Source: Saccharopolyspora_C sp040643635 (GTDB taxonomy: Bacteria > Actinomycetota > Actinomycetes > Mycobacteriales > Pseudonocardiaceae). Taken from it: DNA of 64,000 nt. Position 1 is the stretch's first letter, and each line of letters opens with the position of its first letter. Below, in pieces: positions 14,954 to 23,357 of this stretch. The translations under genes and the position numbers were made by a program. The notes beneath the pieces are model-generated. The model did not search any database. It was not told the DNA's origin and saw only the letters and a list, made by a program, of their open reading frames with translations. Location of the stretch: contig NZ_JBEYUS010000017.1 in NCBI RefSeq assembly GCF_040643635.1, positions 22,824 through 86,823 on the forward strand. The letters are read 5' to 3'.

Positions 14954-15040
14954 ACCGGCCTGCCGCGGGCGGCCCGAACAGGCGTAACCTGCCGGAGAAA
15001 GAACTAGGGCATCTGTTCAGCTTTCTCCGAGGGGGACCGG

Positions 15041-15364
15041 GTGGCGTACCTGCTGCTGGCGTTGGCGATCTGCTCCGAAGTGATCGGCACCGTCTCGCTG
15101 AAGTTCTCCGAGGGGTTCAGCAAGCCGCTGCCCTCGGTGCTGGTCGTGCTCGGCTACGGCGCCGCGTTCGCCGCGCTCGGGTTGGTGCTCAAGGCGGGGC
15201 TGCCGGTCGGCGTGGTGTACGCGATCTGGTCCGGCGCGGGCGTCGCGCTGATCGCGCTCATCGGCGTCGCCTTCCTCGGCGAGAGCATCACCGCGGTGCA
15301 GCTCGGCGGGCTCGCGCTGATCATCGGCGGGGTGCTGGCGCTGGAGCTGGGCGGCGCGCATTGA
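15041..15364 (+). CDS. small multidrug resistance (SMR) efflux protein
   Basis: 107 residues, four membrane helices, full SMR length. Glu13 in AICSEVIGTVSLKFSEGF is the single membrane-embedded proton and drug-binding carboxylate (EmrE Glu14), and the helix-4 segment LGGLALIIGGVLALELGG is typical. It works as an antiparallel dimer exchanging protons for quaternary cations or guanidinium-type compounds. GTG start with CGAGGGGG upstream. The stop overlaps the TTG start of the TetR gene, so the regulator is co-transcribed and likely senses the exported compound. Whether it is a Qac-type or Gdx-type pump cannot be told. Confidence 0.9.
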   Translation: MAYLLLALAICSEVIGTVSLKFSEGFSKPLPSVLVVLGYGAAFAALGLVLKAGLPVGVVYAIWSGAGVALIALIGVAFLGESITAVQLGGLALIIGGVLALELGGAH

Positions 15365-15945
15365 CCGCCGAGACCGACGGCCGCCGCGCCAAGGGCGAAC
15401 GCCGCAGGCGCGCCATCCTCGACGCCACCCTCCGGGTCGTCGAACGCGACGGCATCGCGGGGACCAGCCACCGCGCCATCGCCCGCGAGGCGGGCGTCCC
15501 GGCGGCCTCCATCTCCTACTACTTCGCCGGGATCGACGAACTGCTGGTCGCGACGCTGCTGGAGAGCGTCGACCTGCTCGTCGCCGACATCGGCCGGATG
15601 CGCGCCCGCACCCCGCCGGACGCGGGCGCGTGGGCGCGGACCATCGCGGAGAACCTCGCGCTGCTGGTCGACGGCAGGCGGGCGCGGACCATCGCCGAGT
15701 ACGAGCTGTACCTGCTCGCCGCCCGCAGGCCCGCGCTGCGCCCGGCCGCCCGCCGGTGGATCGAGGTCGCCGCCGGGCAGGCCGACCGGCGGCTCGACGT
15801 GCCTCCGGAGCTGGTCACGGCGTTCTTCGCGGCGGTGGACGGGCTGCTGATGCAGGCGCTGATCGCCGACGAGCCGCCCGGCGCCGCGGACTTCGAGCCG
15901 GTGCTGCGCTTCCTGCTCCGGCCACTGGGCGCCGAGGTGCGCTGA
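15361..15945 (+). CDS. TetR family regulator of the SMR pump
   Basis: 194 residues from a TTG at 15361 that overlaps the preceding stop (TTGA), so translation is coupled. The HTH is AIAREAGVPAASISYYFAGIDELLVATLL (about 41-69); the remainder is a helical ligand domain with YELYLLAARRPALRPAARRW. In this arrangement TetR proteins repress their pump operon until a substrate binds. There is no ATG or GTG near the conserved N-terminus RRAKGERRRRAILDATLRV, which supports the TTG. No clear operator was found in the 87-base leader of the pump gene. Confidence 0.85.
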   Translation: MTAETDGRRAKGERRRRAILDATLRVVERDGIAGTSHRAIAREAGVPAASISYYFAGIDELLVATLLESVDLLVADIGRMRARTPPDAGAWARTIAENLALLVDGRRARTIAEYELYLLAARRPALRPAARRWIEVAAGQADRRLDVPPELVTAFFAAVDGLLMQALIADEPPGAADFEPVLRFLLRPLGAEVR

Positions 15946-16221
15946 ACCCGGTCGCTCCGACGCCGGTCGCCGGTTCCGGTCGCTGCTGGTCCCGATCCCT
16001 CGCCCCGATCGCCGTCGGTCCTGACCGCCGTCGGCTCCGACAGCTGCCGAGCCCGGTCGCACTCGGTCCGGATCCCCTGGTCCTGATCGCCGCCGCCCTC
16101 GACCGCCCCTGGTCCCGGCCACCGCTGACGTCGGTCGCGTCCGCTGACCGGGCGACACCTCGGCGATCGCCCGTCCGGGGACGGCCCGCGGTCGTTACCG
16201 TGCGGGCGGAGCGGGAGGTGC
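15946..16221. other. low-complexity spacer
   Basis: About 275 bases made of loosely repeated CGGTCG/CGATCGCC/CCGTCGG words. No gene or clear hairpin was found. The last 30 bases are the leader of the lipoprotein gene with GGGAGGTG before its ATG. Confidence 0.35.
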
Positions 16222-17106
16222 ATGGTGCGAACGGGTCTCGCGGCCGCCGGAGCGGCCTGCCTGCTGGTGGCCGGGCTGGTCATCGGCTGCGACCGGGTCG
16301 AGCGGACCGGCGGCTGGAGCGGGCACGGCGGCGAGGTGAACTGGGGCGGCGTGCACGTCCACCAAGGCGACGGCGACCGGGGCGACGGGGGCGACCGGGG
16401 CGACGGCGACCGCGGCGAGCGGTCCGAGGTCATCGCCGAGCTGCCCGGCATCACCGCCGTGCACCTCGACCGCACCGACGGCGACGTGGTGGTCCGGCAC
16501 GTGGCCGGCGGGCGCGGCGAGGTGCGCGAACGGTCCCGCGACCGGCCCGCGGGCGCCGAGCCGCTGCACCGCGTCGAGGACGGCGTGCTCGTGCTGCCGG
16601 GCTGCCCGGACGACTGCTCGGTCGACTACGAGGTGGACCTCCCCGCGGCCGTCCCGGTCGACGGCACCGGCGCGGCGGGCGCGGTGGAGGTCGACGGCAT
16701 GGCCGCCGCGCAGGTCGAGGCGGGCGCGGGCGAAGTGCGGATCTCCGGCGTGCCCGGCCCGGTGCGGGTGCGCAGCGGCGCGGGCGGCATCGAGCTGCAC
16801 GAGCTCGGCGGCGACGTCGAGGTGTCCACCGGGACCGGTCGGATCGACGGCGAGGGGCTCGCCGGCGGGACCGTGGTGGCCGACGCGCGGACCGGCTCCA
16901 TCGACCTCGAGCTGACCGCGCCGCGCGCGGTGCGGGCCGAGACCGGGACCGGCACCGTCGAACTGGAGGTGCCGGACGGCGCGTACCGGGTCGACGCGCG
17001 CGCGGGGCTCGGTTCGGCGGATGTCGAGGTGCCCACCGATCCGGGCTCGCCGCGGCGGCTCGAACTGCGCTCCGGGACCGGTTCGGTCCGCGTCTCCGCC
17101 GGTTGA
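16222..17106 (+). CDS. lipoprotein with DUF4097-like beta-repeat domain
   Basis: 294 residues. N-terminal lipoprotein signal with lipobox VIGC, Cys23. Residues 45-70 are a Gly/Asp-rich linker (GDGDRGDGGDRGDGDRGE). From about 75 on, short repeats of the kind VEVDGM..VRISGVPGPVRVRSGAGGIELHEL..VEVSTGTGRIDGE alternate strand and turn, as in DUF4097 and DUF4098-type right-handed beta-helix proteins. It would be anchored on the outer face of the membrane. Role unknown; the family is often near sensor or PspC-type envelope-stress genes, none of which is adjacent here. GGGAGGTG precedes the ATG. Confidence 0.75.
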   Translation: MVRTGLAAAGAACLLVAGLVIGCDRVERTGGWSGHGGEVNWGGVHVHQGDGDRGDGGDRGDGDRGERSEVIAELPGITAVHLDRTDGDVVVRHVAGGRGEVRERSRDRPAGAEPLHRVEDGVLVLPGCPDDCSVDYEVDLPAAVPVDGTGAAGAVEVDGMAAAQVEAGAGEVRISGVPGPVRVRSGAGGIELHELGGDVEVSTGTGRIDGEGLAGGTVVADARTGSIDLELTAPRAVRAETGTGTVELEVPDGAYRVDARAGLGSADVEVPTDPGSPRRLELRSGTGSVRVSAG

Positions 17107-17175
17107 CGGCGGGCCTCCGCCGCGCCGACTCCGGTCCCGGCCGCCGAACGAAGGAGTCCCGGCCGCCGGACGGAA

Positions 17176-17219
17176 TGGTCCCGGCTCATCACCGGAGTGG
17201 TCTCGGCTCATCACCGGAG
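17176..17219. repeat. two tandem 22-base units
   Basis: TGGTCCCGGCTCATCACCGG-AG (17176-17197) followed by the same unit with one C-to-T change (17198-17219), just after the lipoprotein gene. The remaining gap to dnaK (17107-17434) holds the heat-shock promoter and two HAIR sites. Confidence 0.6.
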
Positions 17220-17309
17220 GGGCTCGGCCGCGGGCGAGGGGGCGTGACCCGGATCTCGGCGGCCCGCCGGGAACTTCCGCCGCAGCTCAGGCGTTGTCCA
17301 GGCAGAAAC

Positions 17310-17330
17310 ATTGAGCGGACTGCGCTCAAC
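17310..17330. promoter_or_regulatory. HAIR operator 1 of the dnaK operon (HspR site)
   Basis: ATTGAGC-N7-GCTCAAC matches the HspR-associated inverted repeat CTTGAGT-N7-ACTCAAG in all core positions and spacing. It lies just upstream of the -35 box TTGACG (17336-17341). HspR is encoded at the end of the same operon. Confidence 0.85.
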
Positions 17331-17335
17331 CCGGT

Positions 17336-17365
17336 TTGACGACCGGAGCGGGCCGGGGGTAAAAC
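17336..17365 (+). promoter_or_regulatory. dnaK promoter
   Basis: TTGACG (17336-17341), an 18-base spacer, then TAAAAC (17360-17365), a good housekeeping-type promoter placed exactly between the two HAIR sites; the second site starts at the last base of the -10 box, so HspR binding would block polymerase. Confidence 0.7.
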
Positions 17366-17385
17366 TTGAGTCGGCAAGGCTCAAC
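17365..17385. promoter_or_regulatory. HAIR operator 2 of the dnaK operon (HspR site)
   Basis: CTTGAGT-N7-GCTCAAC, with the left half-site exactly equal to the HAIR consensus. It lies 50 bases before the dnaK ATG, on or just after the transcription start. Confidence 0.88.
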
Positions 17386-17434
17386 GGACTACCCGGTCCG
17401 GGGCGCAAGATCAGGGAAGCAGGAGGAACCATCC

Positions 17435-19321
17435 ATGGCGCGAGCGGTCGGCATCGACCTGGGGACGACCAACTCCGTCGTTTCCGTCCTCGAAGGCGGT
17501 GAATCGACGGTCATCGCCAACTCCGAGGGCTCGCGGACGACGCCGTCCATCGTCGCCTTCGCGAAGAACGGCGAGATCCTCACGGGTCAGCCAGCGAAGA
17601 ACCAGGCGGTCACGAACGTGGACCGCACCATCCGGTCGGTCAAGCGCCACATGGGCACCGACTGGAAGACGGAGATCGACGACAAGGCGTACACGCCGCA
17701 GGAGATCAGCGCGCGAGTGCTGATGAAGCTCAAGCGCGACGCCGAGGCCTACCTGGGCGACGACGTCACCGACGCGGTGATCACCGTCCCCGCCTACTTC
17801 GAGGACGCCCAGCGGCAGGCCACCAAGGAGGCCGGCCAGATCGCGGGCCTCAACGTGCTGCGCATCGTCAACGAGCCGACGGCCGCTGCGCTGGCCTACG
17901 GCCTCGACAAGGGCGAGAAGGAGCAGACGATCCTCGTCTTCGACCTCGGTGGCGGCACGTTCGACGTGTCCCTGCTGGAGATCGGCGAGGGCGTCGTCGA
18001 GGTCCGCGCGACCAGCGGTGACAACCACCTCGGTGGCGACGACTGGGACGAGCGCATCGTCGACTGGCTGGTCGAGAAGTTCAAGACCTCCAACGGCATC
18101 GATCTGACCAAGGACAAGATGGCCTTGCAGCGGATCAAGGAAGCCGCGGAGAAGGCCAAGATCGAGCTGTCCAGCTCTTCCACGGCCAACATCAACCTGC
18201 CGTACATCACGGTGGACTCCGAGAAGAACCCGATGTTCCTCGACGAGACCCTGAGCCGTGCGGAGTTCCAGCGCATCACCTCCGACCTGCTGGAGCGCAC
18301 CCGCAAGCCGTTCGAGGCCGTGGTGCGCGACGCGGGCGTGAAGGTCGCCGACGTCGACCACGTGGTCCTCGTCGGTGGTTCCACCCGGATGCCCGCGGTC
18401 ACCGAGCTCGTCAAGGAGCTCACCGGTGGTCGCGAACCGAACAAGGGCGTGAACCCGGACGAGGTCGTCGCCGTCGGCGCCGCCCTGCAGGCCGGTGTGC
18501 TGCGCGGCGAGGTCAAGGACGTCCTGCTGCTGGACGTCACCCCGCTGTCCCTGGGCATCGAGACCAAGGGCGGCATCATGACCAAGCTGATCGAGCGCAA
18601 CACCACGATCCCGACCAAGCGCTCGGAGACGTTCACGACGGCGGACGACAACCAGCCGTCGGTGCAGATCCAGGTCTTCCAGGGCGAGCGCGAGATCGCG
18701 GCGCACAACAAGAAGCTCGGCATGTTCGAGCTCACCGGGCTGCCGCCGTCGCCGCGGGGCGTGCCGCAGATCGAGGTCTCCTTCGACATCGACGCCAACG
18801 GCATCGTGCACGTCAACGCGAAGGACCTCGGCACCGGCAAGGAGCAGTCGATGACCATCACCGGCGGCTCCGCGCTGCCGAAGGAGGACATCGACCGGAT
18901 GGTCTCCGACGCCGAGGCGCACGCCGAGGAGGACAAGAACCGCCGCGAGGAGGCGGAGGCCCGCAACCAGGCGGAGACCCTCGTCTACCAGACGGACAAG
19001 GTCCTCACCGACAACGACGAGAAGCTGCCCGAGGAGACCAAGACCAAGGTCAAGGCGGCCGTCGACGAGGTCAAGGAAGCCCTGAAGGGCGAGGACGTCG
19101 CCGCCATCAAGACCGGGGTCGAGAAGCTCGCCACCGAGTCCCAGGCGCTGGGCCAGGCCCTCTACGCCGACGCCGGTGCCGACGCTGCCGCCGCCGGTGC
19201 GGCCGGGGCGGCCGGTGACGCGGCGGGTGCGACCGCCGGTGCCGGTGCGACCAGCGGTGGTGCCGAGGACGTGGTGGACGCCGAGATCGTGGACGACGAG
19301 GACGAAAAGAAGAAGAAGTGA
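17435..19321 (+). CDS. dnaK: chaperone DnaK (Hsp70)
   Basis: 628 residues, full length. The N-terminal ATPase domain shows VGIDLGTTNSVVSVLEGGE, the phosphate loop VFDLGGGTFDVSLLEIGEG, and VVLVGGSTRMPAV; the substrate domain begins LLLDVTPLSLGIETKGG. The C-terminal lid ends in a Gly/Ala-rich tail and an acidic-lysine end (DDEDEKKKK). It binds unfolded polypeptides in an ATP-driven cycle with DnaJ and GrpE in the cytoplasm. First gene of dnaK-grpE-dnaJ-hspR, with AGGAGG (17421-17426) before the ATG and two HAIR sites in the promoter. Its stop overlaps the grpE start. Confidence 0.99.
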   Translation: MARAVGIDLGTTNSVVSVLEGGESTVIANSEGSRTTPSIVAFAKNGEILTGQPAKNQAVTNVDRTIRSVKRHMGTDWKTEIDDKAYTPQEISARVLMKLKRDAEAYLGDDVTDAVITVPAYFEDAQRQATKEAGQIAGLNVLRIVNEPTAAALAYGLDKGEKEQTILVFDLGGGTFDVSLLEIGEGVVEVRATSGDNHLGGDDWDERIVDWLVEKFKTSNGIDLTKDKMALQRIKEAAEKAKIELSSSSTANINLPYITVDSEKNPMFLDETLSRAEFQRITSDLLERTRKPFEAVVRDAGVKVADVDHVVLVGGSTRMPAVTELVKELTGGREPNKGVNPDEVVAVGAALQAGVLRGEVKDVLLLDVTPLSLGIETKGGIMTKLIERNTTIPTKRSETFTTADDNQPSVQIQVFQGEREIAAHNKKLGMFELTGLPPSPRGVPQIEVSFDIDANGIVHVNAKDLGTGKEQSMTITGGSALPKEDIDRMVSDAEAHAEEDKNRREEAEARNQAETLVYQTDKVLTDNDEKLPEETKTKVKAAVDEVKEALKGEDVAAIKTGVEKLATESQALGQALYADAGADAAAAGAAGAAGDAAGATAGAGATSGGAEDVVDAEIVDDEDEKKKK

Positions 19322-20034
19322 CCTCCGAGAGCTCGAGCGACTCCGACCGGCAGCAGCCGGCGCAGGACGAACAGGAGCCGGTGGTGGTCCGGGACCGCAG
19401 GCGGATCGATCCGCAGACCGGTGAACCCCGGGCCGCCACCGAGCAGGGGCAGGTGACGGAGAGCATGTCCGGCACGCTGGACGAGGAACTGGCCAAGGTG
19501 AACGAGGGCGCCGCCGAGGCGACGTCCGAGGAGCCCGAGGCCGGCGGTGCGGACGCCGAGCTGCGCAAGCAGGTCGACGAGCTCACCGAGGACCTCAAGC
19601 GGGTCACCGCCGAGTACGCCAACTACCGCAGGCGCACCGAGCGCGACCGCGAATCGGTGGTCAACGCGGCCAAGGCGTCGGTGGCCGGTGACCTGCTCAC
19701 CGTGCTCGACGACCTGGAGCGGGCCGACTCGCACGGCGACCTCACCGGCGCGTTCAAGTCGGTGGCCGACAAGCTCGTCGGTTCGCTGACCAACGCGGGC
19801 CTGGTGGCCTTCGGCGCCGAGGGCGACGAGTTCGACCCGTCGGTGCACGAGGCCGTGCAGCACACCACTTCCTCGGAGGTGTCCGGACCGACCGTCACGA
19901 CCGTCATGCGGCGTGGCTACCGGTTCGGCGACCGGGTGCTGCGGCCCGCGATGGTCGCCGTCACCGACCACGAGCCGGAAGCGGCGGCACCACCGGAGAG
20001 CGGTGCCGAGACCGGCGAGGACACGGCACAGTGA
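19318..20034 (+). CDS. grpE: nucleotide exchange factor GrpE
   Basis: 238 residues. GTG at 19318 overlaps the dnaK stop by four bases (GTGA). The first 80 residues are acidic and disordered; the coiled-coil ELRKQVDELTEDLKRVTAEYANYRRRTERD follows (about 80-110), then the beta-wing with DEFDPSVHEAVQ and VMRRGYRFGDRVLRPAMVAV. It dimerises and releases ADP from DnaK; in many bacteria it acts as the thermosensor. The Ala/Glu-rich C-terminal tail is typical of actinobacteria. A 169-base gap to dnaJ, with its own Shine-Dalgarno, may hold an internal promoter. Confidence 0.98.
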   Translation: MTSESSSDSDRQQPAQDEQEPVVVRDRRRIDPQTGEPRAATEQGQVTESMSGTLDEELAKVNEGAAEATSEEPEAGGADAELRKQVDELTEDLKRVTAEYANYRRRTERDRESVVNAAKASVAGDLLTVLDDLERADSHGDLTGAFKSVADKLVGSLTNAGLVAFGAEGDEFDPSVHEAVQHTTSSEVSGPTVTTVMRRGYRFGDRVLRPAMVAVTDHEPEAAAPPESGAETGEDTAQ

Positions 20035-20203
20035 GACCACGACCCCGCTCGGCGGAACGCGGCACGACCGATACGGGAGGCCGCGTCCCGCGTGGCCTCG
20101 CCTGGCCCGCGCGGCCGGGCGGGGTCGGGTTCGCGCCGATGGCGACGACCACGCCGGCCCAGACCGGCCCGATGCGACAGCGAAGTGGAAGGAGGGGCGC
20201 CCG

Positions 20204-21418
20204 GTGAGTGCCAGGGAATGGCTCGACAAGGATTTCTACGGCGAGCTGGGCGTCTCGTCCGACGCGAGTGCTGACGAGATCAAGAAGGCCTACCGGAAGT
20301 TGGCGCGGGAGAACCACCCCGACGCCAACCCCGGCAACAGCGCGGCCGAATCCAAGTTCAAAGCGGTCTCCGAGGCGTACGGCGTCCTGTCCGACCCGGA
20401 GAAGCGCAAGCAGTACGACGAGGCGCGCCGCCTGTTCGGCAGCGGTTTCGGCGGCGGCCAAGGCGGCTTCGGCGGTTTCGGCGGCGGTGCGGGAGCCGGT
20501 GGCGCGGGCGGATTCGACCTGGGCGACCTGTTCGGCGGCGGCGCCGGACCGCGACCCGGTGGCGGTGGCGGTGGCGCCGGCGGGCTCGGCGACCTGTTCG
20601 GCGGGCTGTTCGGCGGCGGCGGCGCCGGTCGCCGCGGTGGTGCCGCGAGCGCCAGCAGACCGCAGCGCGGCTCCGACGTGGAGACCGAGGTCCGCATCGA
20701 CTTCGCCGAGGCGGTGCGCGGTGCGACCGTGCCGCTGCGGCTGTCCAGCCCGGCGACCTGCCTGACCTGCCACGGGGCCGGTGCGAAGCCGGGAACTCGG
20801 GCGCGCACCTGCAGCACCTGCTCCGGTGCGGGCCTGGTGACCCGGAACCAGGGCGCCTTCGCGTTCAGCGAGCCCTGCCCGGACTGCCGCGGCCGCGGGC
20901 AGATCATCGACGACCCGTGCCCGGACTGCCGGGGCGAGGGGGTCGCGACCCGCACCCGCACCCTGACCGTGCGCATCCCGTCCGGGGTGAACGACGGCCA
21001 GCGGATCCGGCTCGCCGGTCAGGGCGAACCGGGGCGCAACGGCGCGGCGGCGGGCGACCTGTTCGTCGTCGTGCACGTCAACGCGCACCGGGTGTTCGGA
21101 CGATCCGGTGATGATCTCACCGTGACGTGCCCGGTGACCTTCCCCGAGCTGGCGCTGGGAACTACGTTGACCGTGCCGACGCTCGACGGGAAGGTCTCGC
21201 TGAAGGTCCAGCCGGGCACGGCCAGCGGCCGGACCCTGCGGGTGCGCGGCAAGGGAGTCGGCCGGAAGGCGGGCGGCAGCGGTGACCTGCTGGTCACGCT
21301 GCAGGTCGCGGTGCCGTCCAGCTTGGACGACGCGGCGGCCGACGCTCTGCGGTCCTACGCGGAGGCCACGGCGGAGCACGATCCGCGTGCGGAGTGGGAC
21401 GAGCTGCTCGGGAGGTAG
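20204..21418 (+). CDS. dnaJ: chaperone DnaJ (Hsp40)
   Basis: 404 residues. J-domain at 10-75 with HPD at 38-40; a long Gly/Phe-rich linker (about 80-155); then four zinc-finger motifs CLTCHGAG, CSTCSGAG, CPDCRGRG and CPDCRGEG; then the two beta-barrel substrate domains. It stimulates DnaK ATPase and delivers substrates. N-terminal SAREWLDKDFYGELGV identifies the DnaJ1 type that belongs to the dnaK operon. GTG start with GGAAGGAGGGG upstream. The hspR gene starts 2 bases after its stop. Confidence 0.98.
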   Translation: MSAREWLDKDFYGELGVSSDASADEIKKAYRKLARENHPDANPGNSAAESKFKAVSEAYGVLSDPEKRKQYDEARRLFGSGFGGGQGGFGGFGGGAGAGGAGGFDLGDLFGGGAGPRPGGGGGGAGGLGDLFGGLFGGGGAGRRGGAASASRPQRGSDVETEVRIDFAEAVRGATVPLRLSSPATCLTCHGAGAKPGTRARTCSTCSGAGLVTRNQGAFAFSEPCPDCRGRGQIIDDPCPDCRGEGVATRTRTLTVRIPSGVNDGQRIRLAGQGEPGRNGAAAGDLFVVVHVNAHRVFGRSGDDLTVTCPVTFPELALGTTLTVPTLDGKVSLKVQPGTASGRTLRVRGKGVGRKAGGSGDLLVTLQVAVPSSLDDAAADALRSYAEATAEHDPRAEWDELLGR

Positions 21419-21420
21419 TC

Positions 21421-21882
21421 ATGGGTGACGGTCCACGGGGCGCGCGGCTGAACGTGACGATCGGATTCCCGCCAGGGGCCAACGAGGACACGCCGATGTT
21501 CGTGATCTCGGTGGCCGCGGAGCTCTCCGGGCTGCACGCCCAGACGCTGCGCAGCTACGACCGGCTCGGCCTGGTCTCGCCGGGTCGAACCCCGGCGGGC
21601 GGGCGGCGCTACTCGACGCGGGACATCGCCCTGCTGCGCGAGGTGCAGCGGCTGTCCCAGGAAGAGGGCGTCAACCTCGCGGGCGTGAAGCGGATCATCG
21701 AGCTGGAGAACGAGGTGGACGCCCTGCGGGACAAGGTGCAGGGCCTGCTGGAGGAACTCACCGCCGCGCACGCCGCGGCCGAGCAGACCGCCGCGCAGGT
21801 GCACGCCTCCTACCGCCGGGATCTCGTGCCCGTGCACCAGGAGACCGCCCTGGTCGTCTGGAAACCGGATTCGCGCCGGTAA
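21421..21882 (+). CDS. hspR: heat-shock repressor HspR (MerR family)
   Basis: 153 residues. MerR-type winged helix: FVISVAAELSGLHAQTLRSYDRLGLVSPGRTPAGGRRYSTRDIALLREV (about 28-76), then the coiled coil GVKRIIELENEVDALRDKVQGLLEEL. HspR represses the dnaK operon and clpB through HAIR sites and needs DnaK as co-repressor in Streptomyces and mycobacteria, a feedback loop. The N-terminus has about 20 extra residues before the HTH; an alternative ATG is at 21496, in front of FVISVA. GGGAGG overlaps the end of dnaJ. Two HAIR sites in front of dnaK and one in front of clpB are in this window. Confidence 0.96.
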   Translation: MGDGPRGARLNVTIGFPPGANEDTPMFVISVAAELSGLHAQTLRSYDRLGLVSPGRTPAGGRRYSTRDIALLREVQRLSQEEGVNLAGVKRIIELENEVDALRDKVQGLLEELTAAHAAAEQTAAQVHASYRRDLVPVHQETALVVWKPDSRR

Positions 21883-21897
21883 GCCGCGCCAGTCCTT

Positions 21898-21933
21898 CGA
21901 ACGCCCCGAACCGCTCCCGGTCCGGGGCGTTCG
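21898..21933 (+). terminator. terminator of the dnaK operon
   Basis: Arms CGAACGCCCCG (21898-21908) and CGGGGCGTTCG (21923-21933), with further pairing ACCG/CGGT inside. It is 16 bases after hspR and also lies before the convergent flavohaemoglobin-type gene. Confidence 0.8.
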
Positions 21934-21966
21934 CGCGTGCGGGGCGGTCGCGCGTGCGGGGCGGTC
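21933..21966. repeat. 17-base unit repeated in tandem
   Basis: GCGCGTGCGGGGCGGTC occurs twice back to back (21933-21949, 21950-21966), running into the stop codon of the minus-strand gene. Probably a slippage product next to the terminator. Confidence 0.6.
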
Positions 21967-23134
21967 AGTCCAGCGAGAACGGGTCGTAGTGGATCTGGTC
22001 CAGCGGAACACCGGTGACCAGCAGCTTCGACACCGTGGCGCGGACCATCGACGGGGAACCGCTGAGCAGCACCTCGTGCTGCGACCAGTCGTAGCGGGCG
22101 ACCGCGTCGGACAGCGTCCCCTGTTCGGCGCCGATCGCGCCCGGGTCGTGCTCCAGCACCGGGACGACGGTGAACCACGGGTTGGTCATCGCCACCCGCT
22201 GCAGGTTCGCCAGGTCGTAGAGGTCGTCCCGGGTGCGGCCGCCGTAGTACAGCCGGACCTGCGGGTTCTCGCCGTACTGGGCGAGGTCCTCGACGATCGC
22301 GCGCATCGGGGCGAGCCCGGTGCCGCCCGCGATCATCAGCACGTCCCGCTCGCTCTCCCGGTCCACGTGCAGCTGGCCCATCGGCGAACCGATCCGCCAC
22401 CGGTCGCCGCGCTGGGCGTGCCCGACGAGCGCGCGGCTGACCCAGCCGCCGTCGACGGCGCGCACGTGGAATTCGAGGACGCCGTCGTCGCCGGGCATGT
22501 TCGCCGGGCTCAGGTAGCGCCACAGCCGCGGCCGCTGCGGCACTTCGACGCTCACGTACTGGCCGGGGTGGTAGGGCACGGGGTGGTCGGTCTCGACCCG
22601 GATGACGGCGAGTTCGCGGTTGATCCGGGTGTGGCCGATGACCTCGCCGTCGTACCAGGCCGGCCCGTCGTCCTCGTTGGCCGCGCTGATCATCGCGGTG
22701 GCCATCACGGTGTAGGCCTCGGCCCAGGCGCGTTCGACCTCCTGGGTCCAGGCGGGGCCGGAGTGCTTCTTGATCGCGGCGAGCAGCGCGGTGCCGACCG
22801 CTTCGTAGTGCTGGGAGACGACGCCGAACTTGCGGTGGTCCCGGCCGAGCTGGTGCAGGAACGGCAGCAGGTCGTCGGGCCGGTCGATCATCTGGATGAT
22901 GTGCACCAGCGCCCGCATCAGCCGGTCGCGAACGGTCTCCATGTTGGCGGAGAACAGTTCGCGGGTGTTCGGCGCGATGCTGAACAGCATGGCGTAGAAG
23001 AACCTGGCGACCTCGTCGGAGCGGGCGTCGATGCCTGCCCAGCTCTCCCGGATCAGGTGGACCATCTGGCTCGCGCGTTCCGGCGTCGGCCGGTTGGGAC
23101 GGGGGCCCGGGCTCAGTACGGCGTTCGCTGGCAT
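21965..23134 (-). CDS. flavohaemoglobin-like globin-FAD/NAD reductase
   Basis: 389 residues. Residues 20-150 form a globin domain: RESWAGIDARSDEVARFFYAMLF has the B10 Tyr region, and LGRDHRKFGVVSQHY carries the proximal His. A ferredoxin-reductase module follows with the FAD motif WRYLSPAN and the NAD(P) motif MIAGGTGLAPMRAIVEDL; the C-terminus is VLLSGSPSMVRA then HYDPFSLD. The length and layout fit flavohaemoglobins, which oxidise NO to nitrate with NAD(P)H and oxygen; the branch resembles mycobacterial Rv0385-type proteins, for which NO dioxygenase activity is not certain. ATG at 23134. It is divergent from the FMN-binding protein gene. Confidence 0.85.
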   Translation of the reverse strand: MPANAVLSPGPRPNRPTPERASQMVHLIRESWAGIDARSDEVARFFYAMLFSIAPNTRELFSANMETVRDRLMRALVHIIQMIDRPDDLLPFLHQLGRDHRKFGVVSQHYEAVGTALLAAIKKHSGPAWTQEVERAWAEAYTVMATAMISAANEDDGPAWYDGEVIGHTRINRELAVIRVETDHPVPYHPGQYVSVEVPQRPRLWRYLSPANMPGDDGVLEFHVRAVDGGWVSRALVGHAQRGDRWRIGSPMGQLHVDRESERDVLMIAGGTGLAPMRAIVEDLAQYGENPQVRLYYGGRTRDDLYDLANLQRVAMTNPWFTVVPVLEHDPGAIGAEQGTLSDAVARYDWSQHEVLLSGSPSMVRATVSKLLVTGVPLDQIHYDPFSLD

Positions 23135-23357
23135 GGTTCGGTCGCGGTCTCCACGAGGTCGGTGAGCATCCGGTCAGGTGCACACTGCTGCGTTGCGTGA
23201 TGTCCCCCGACGTCGAGGACCATAACGCCTCGTCGTGTCCTCACACTATTGATGCCACGTTTGAGGGCGTTTCGACTACGCAACGTCGACAACGGCGGAT
23301 ATGTAGCGGGGAAACCTGCGTCTGCTGGTGTGTGCCGGCCGGTGTGCATGACACTCT

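Noticed and set aside
17411..18922. 503-codon minus frame inside dnaK
   Set aside because: Mirror of a conserved gene with the composition expected from high third-position GC; no motifs.
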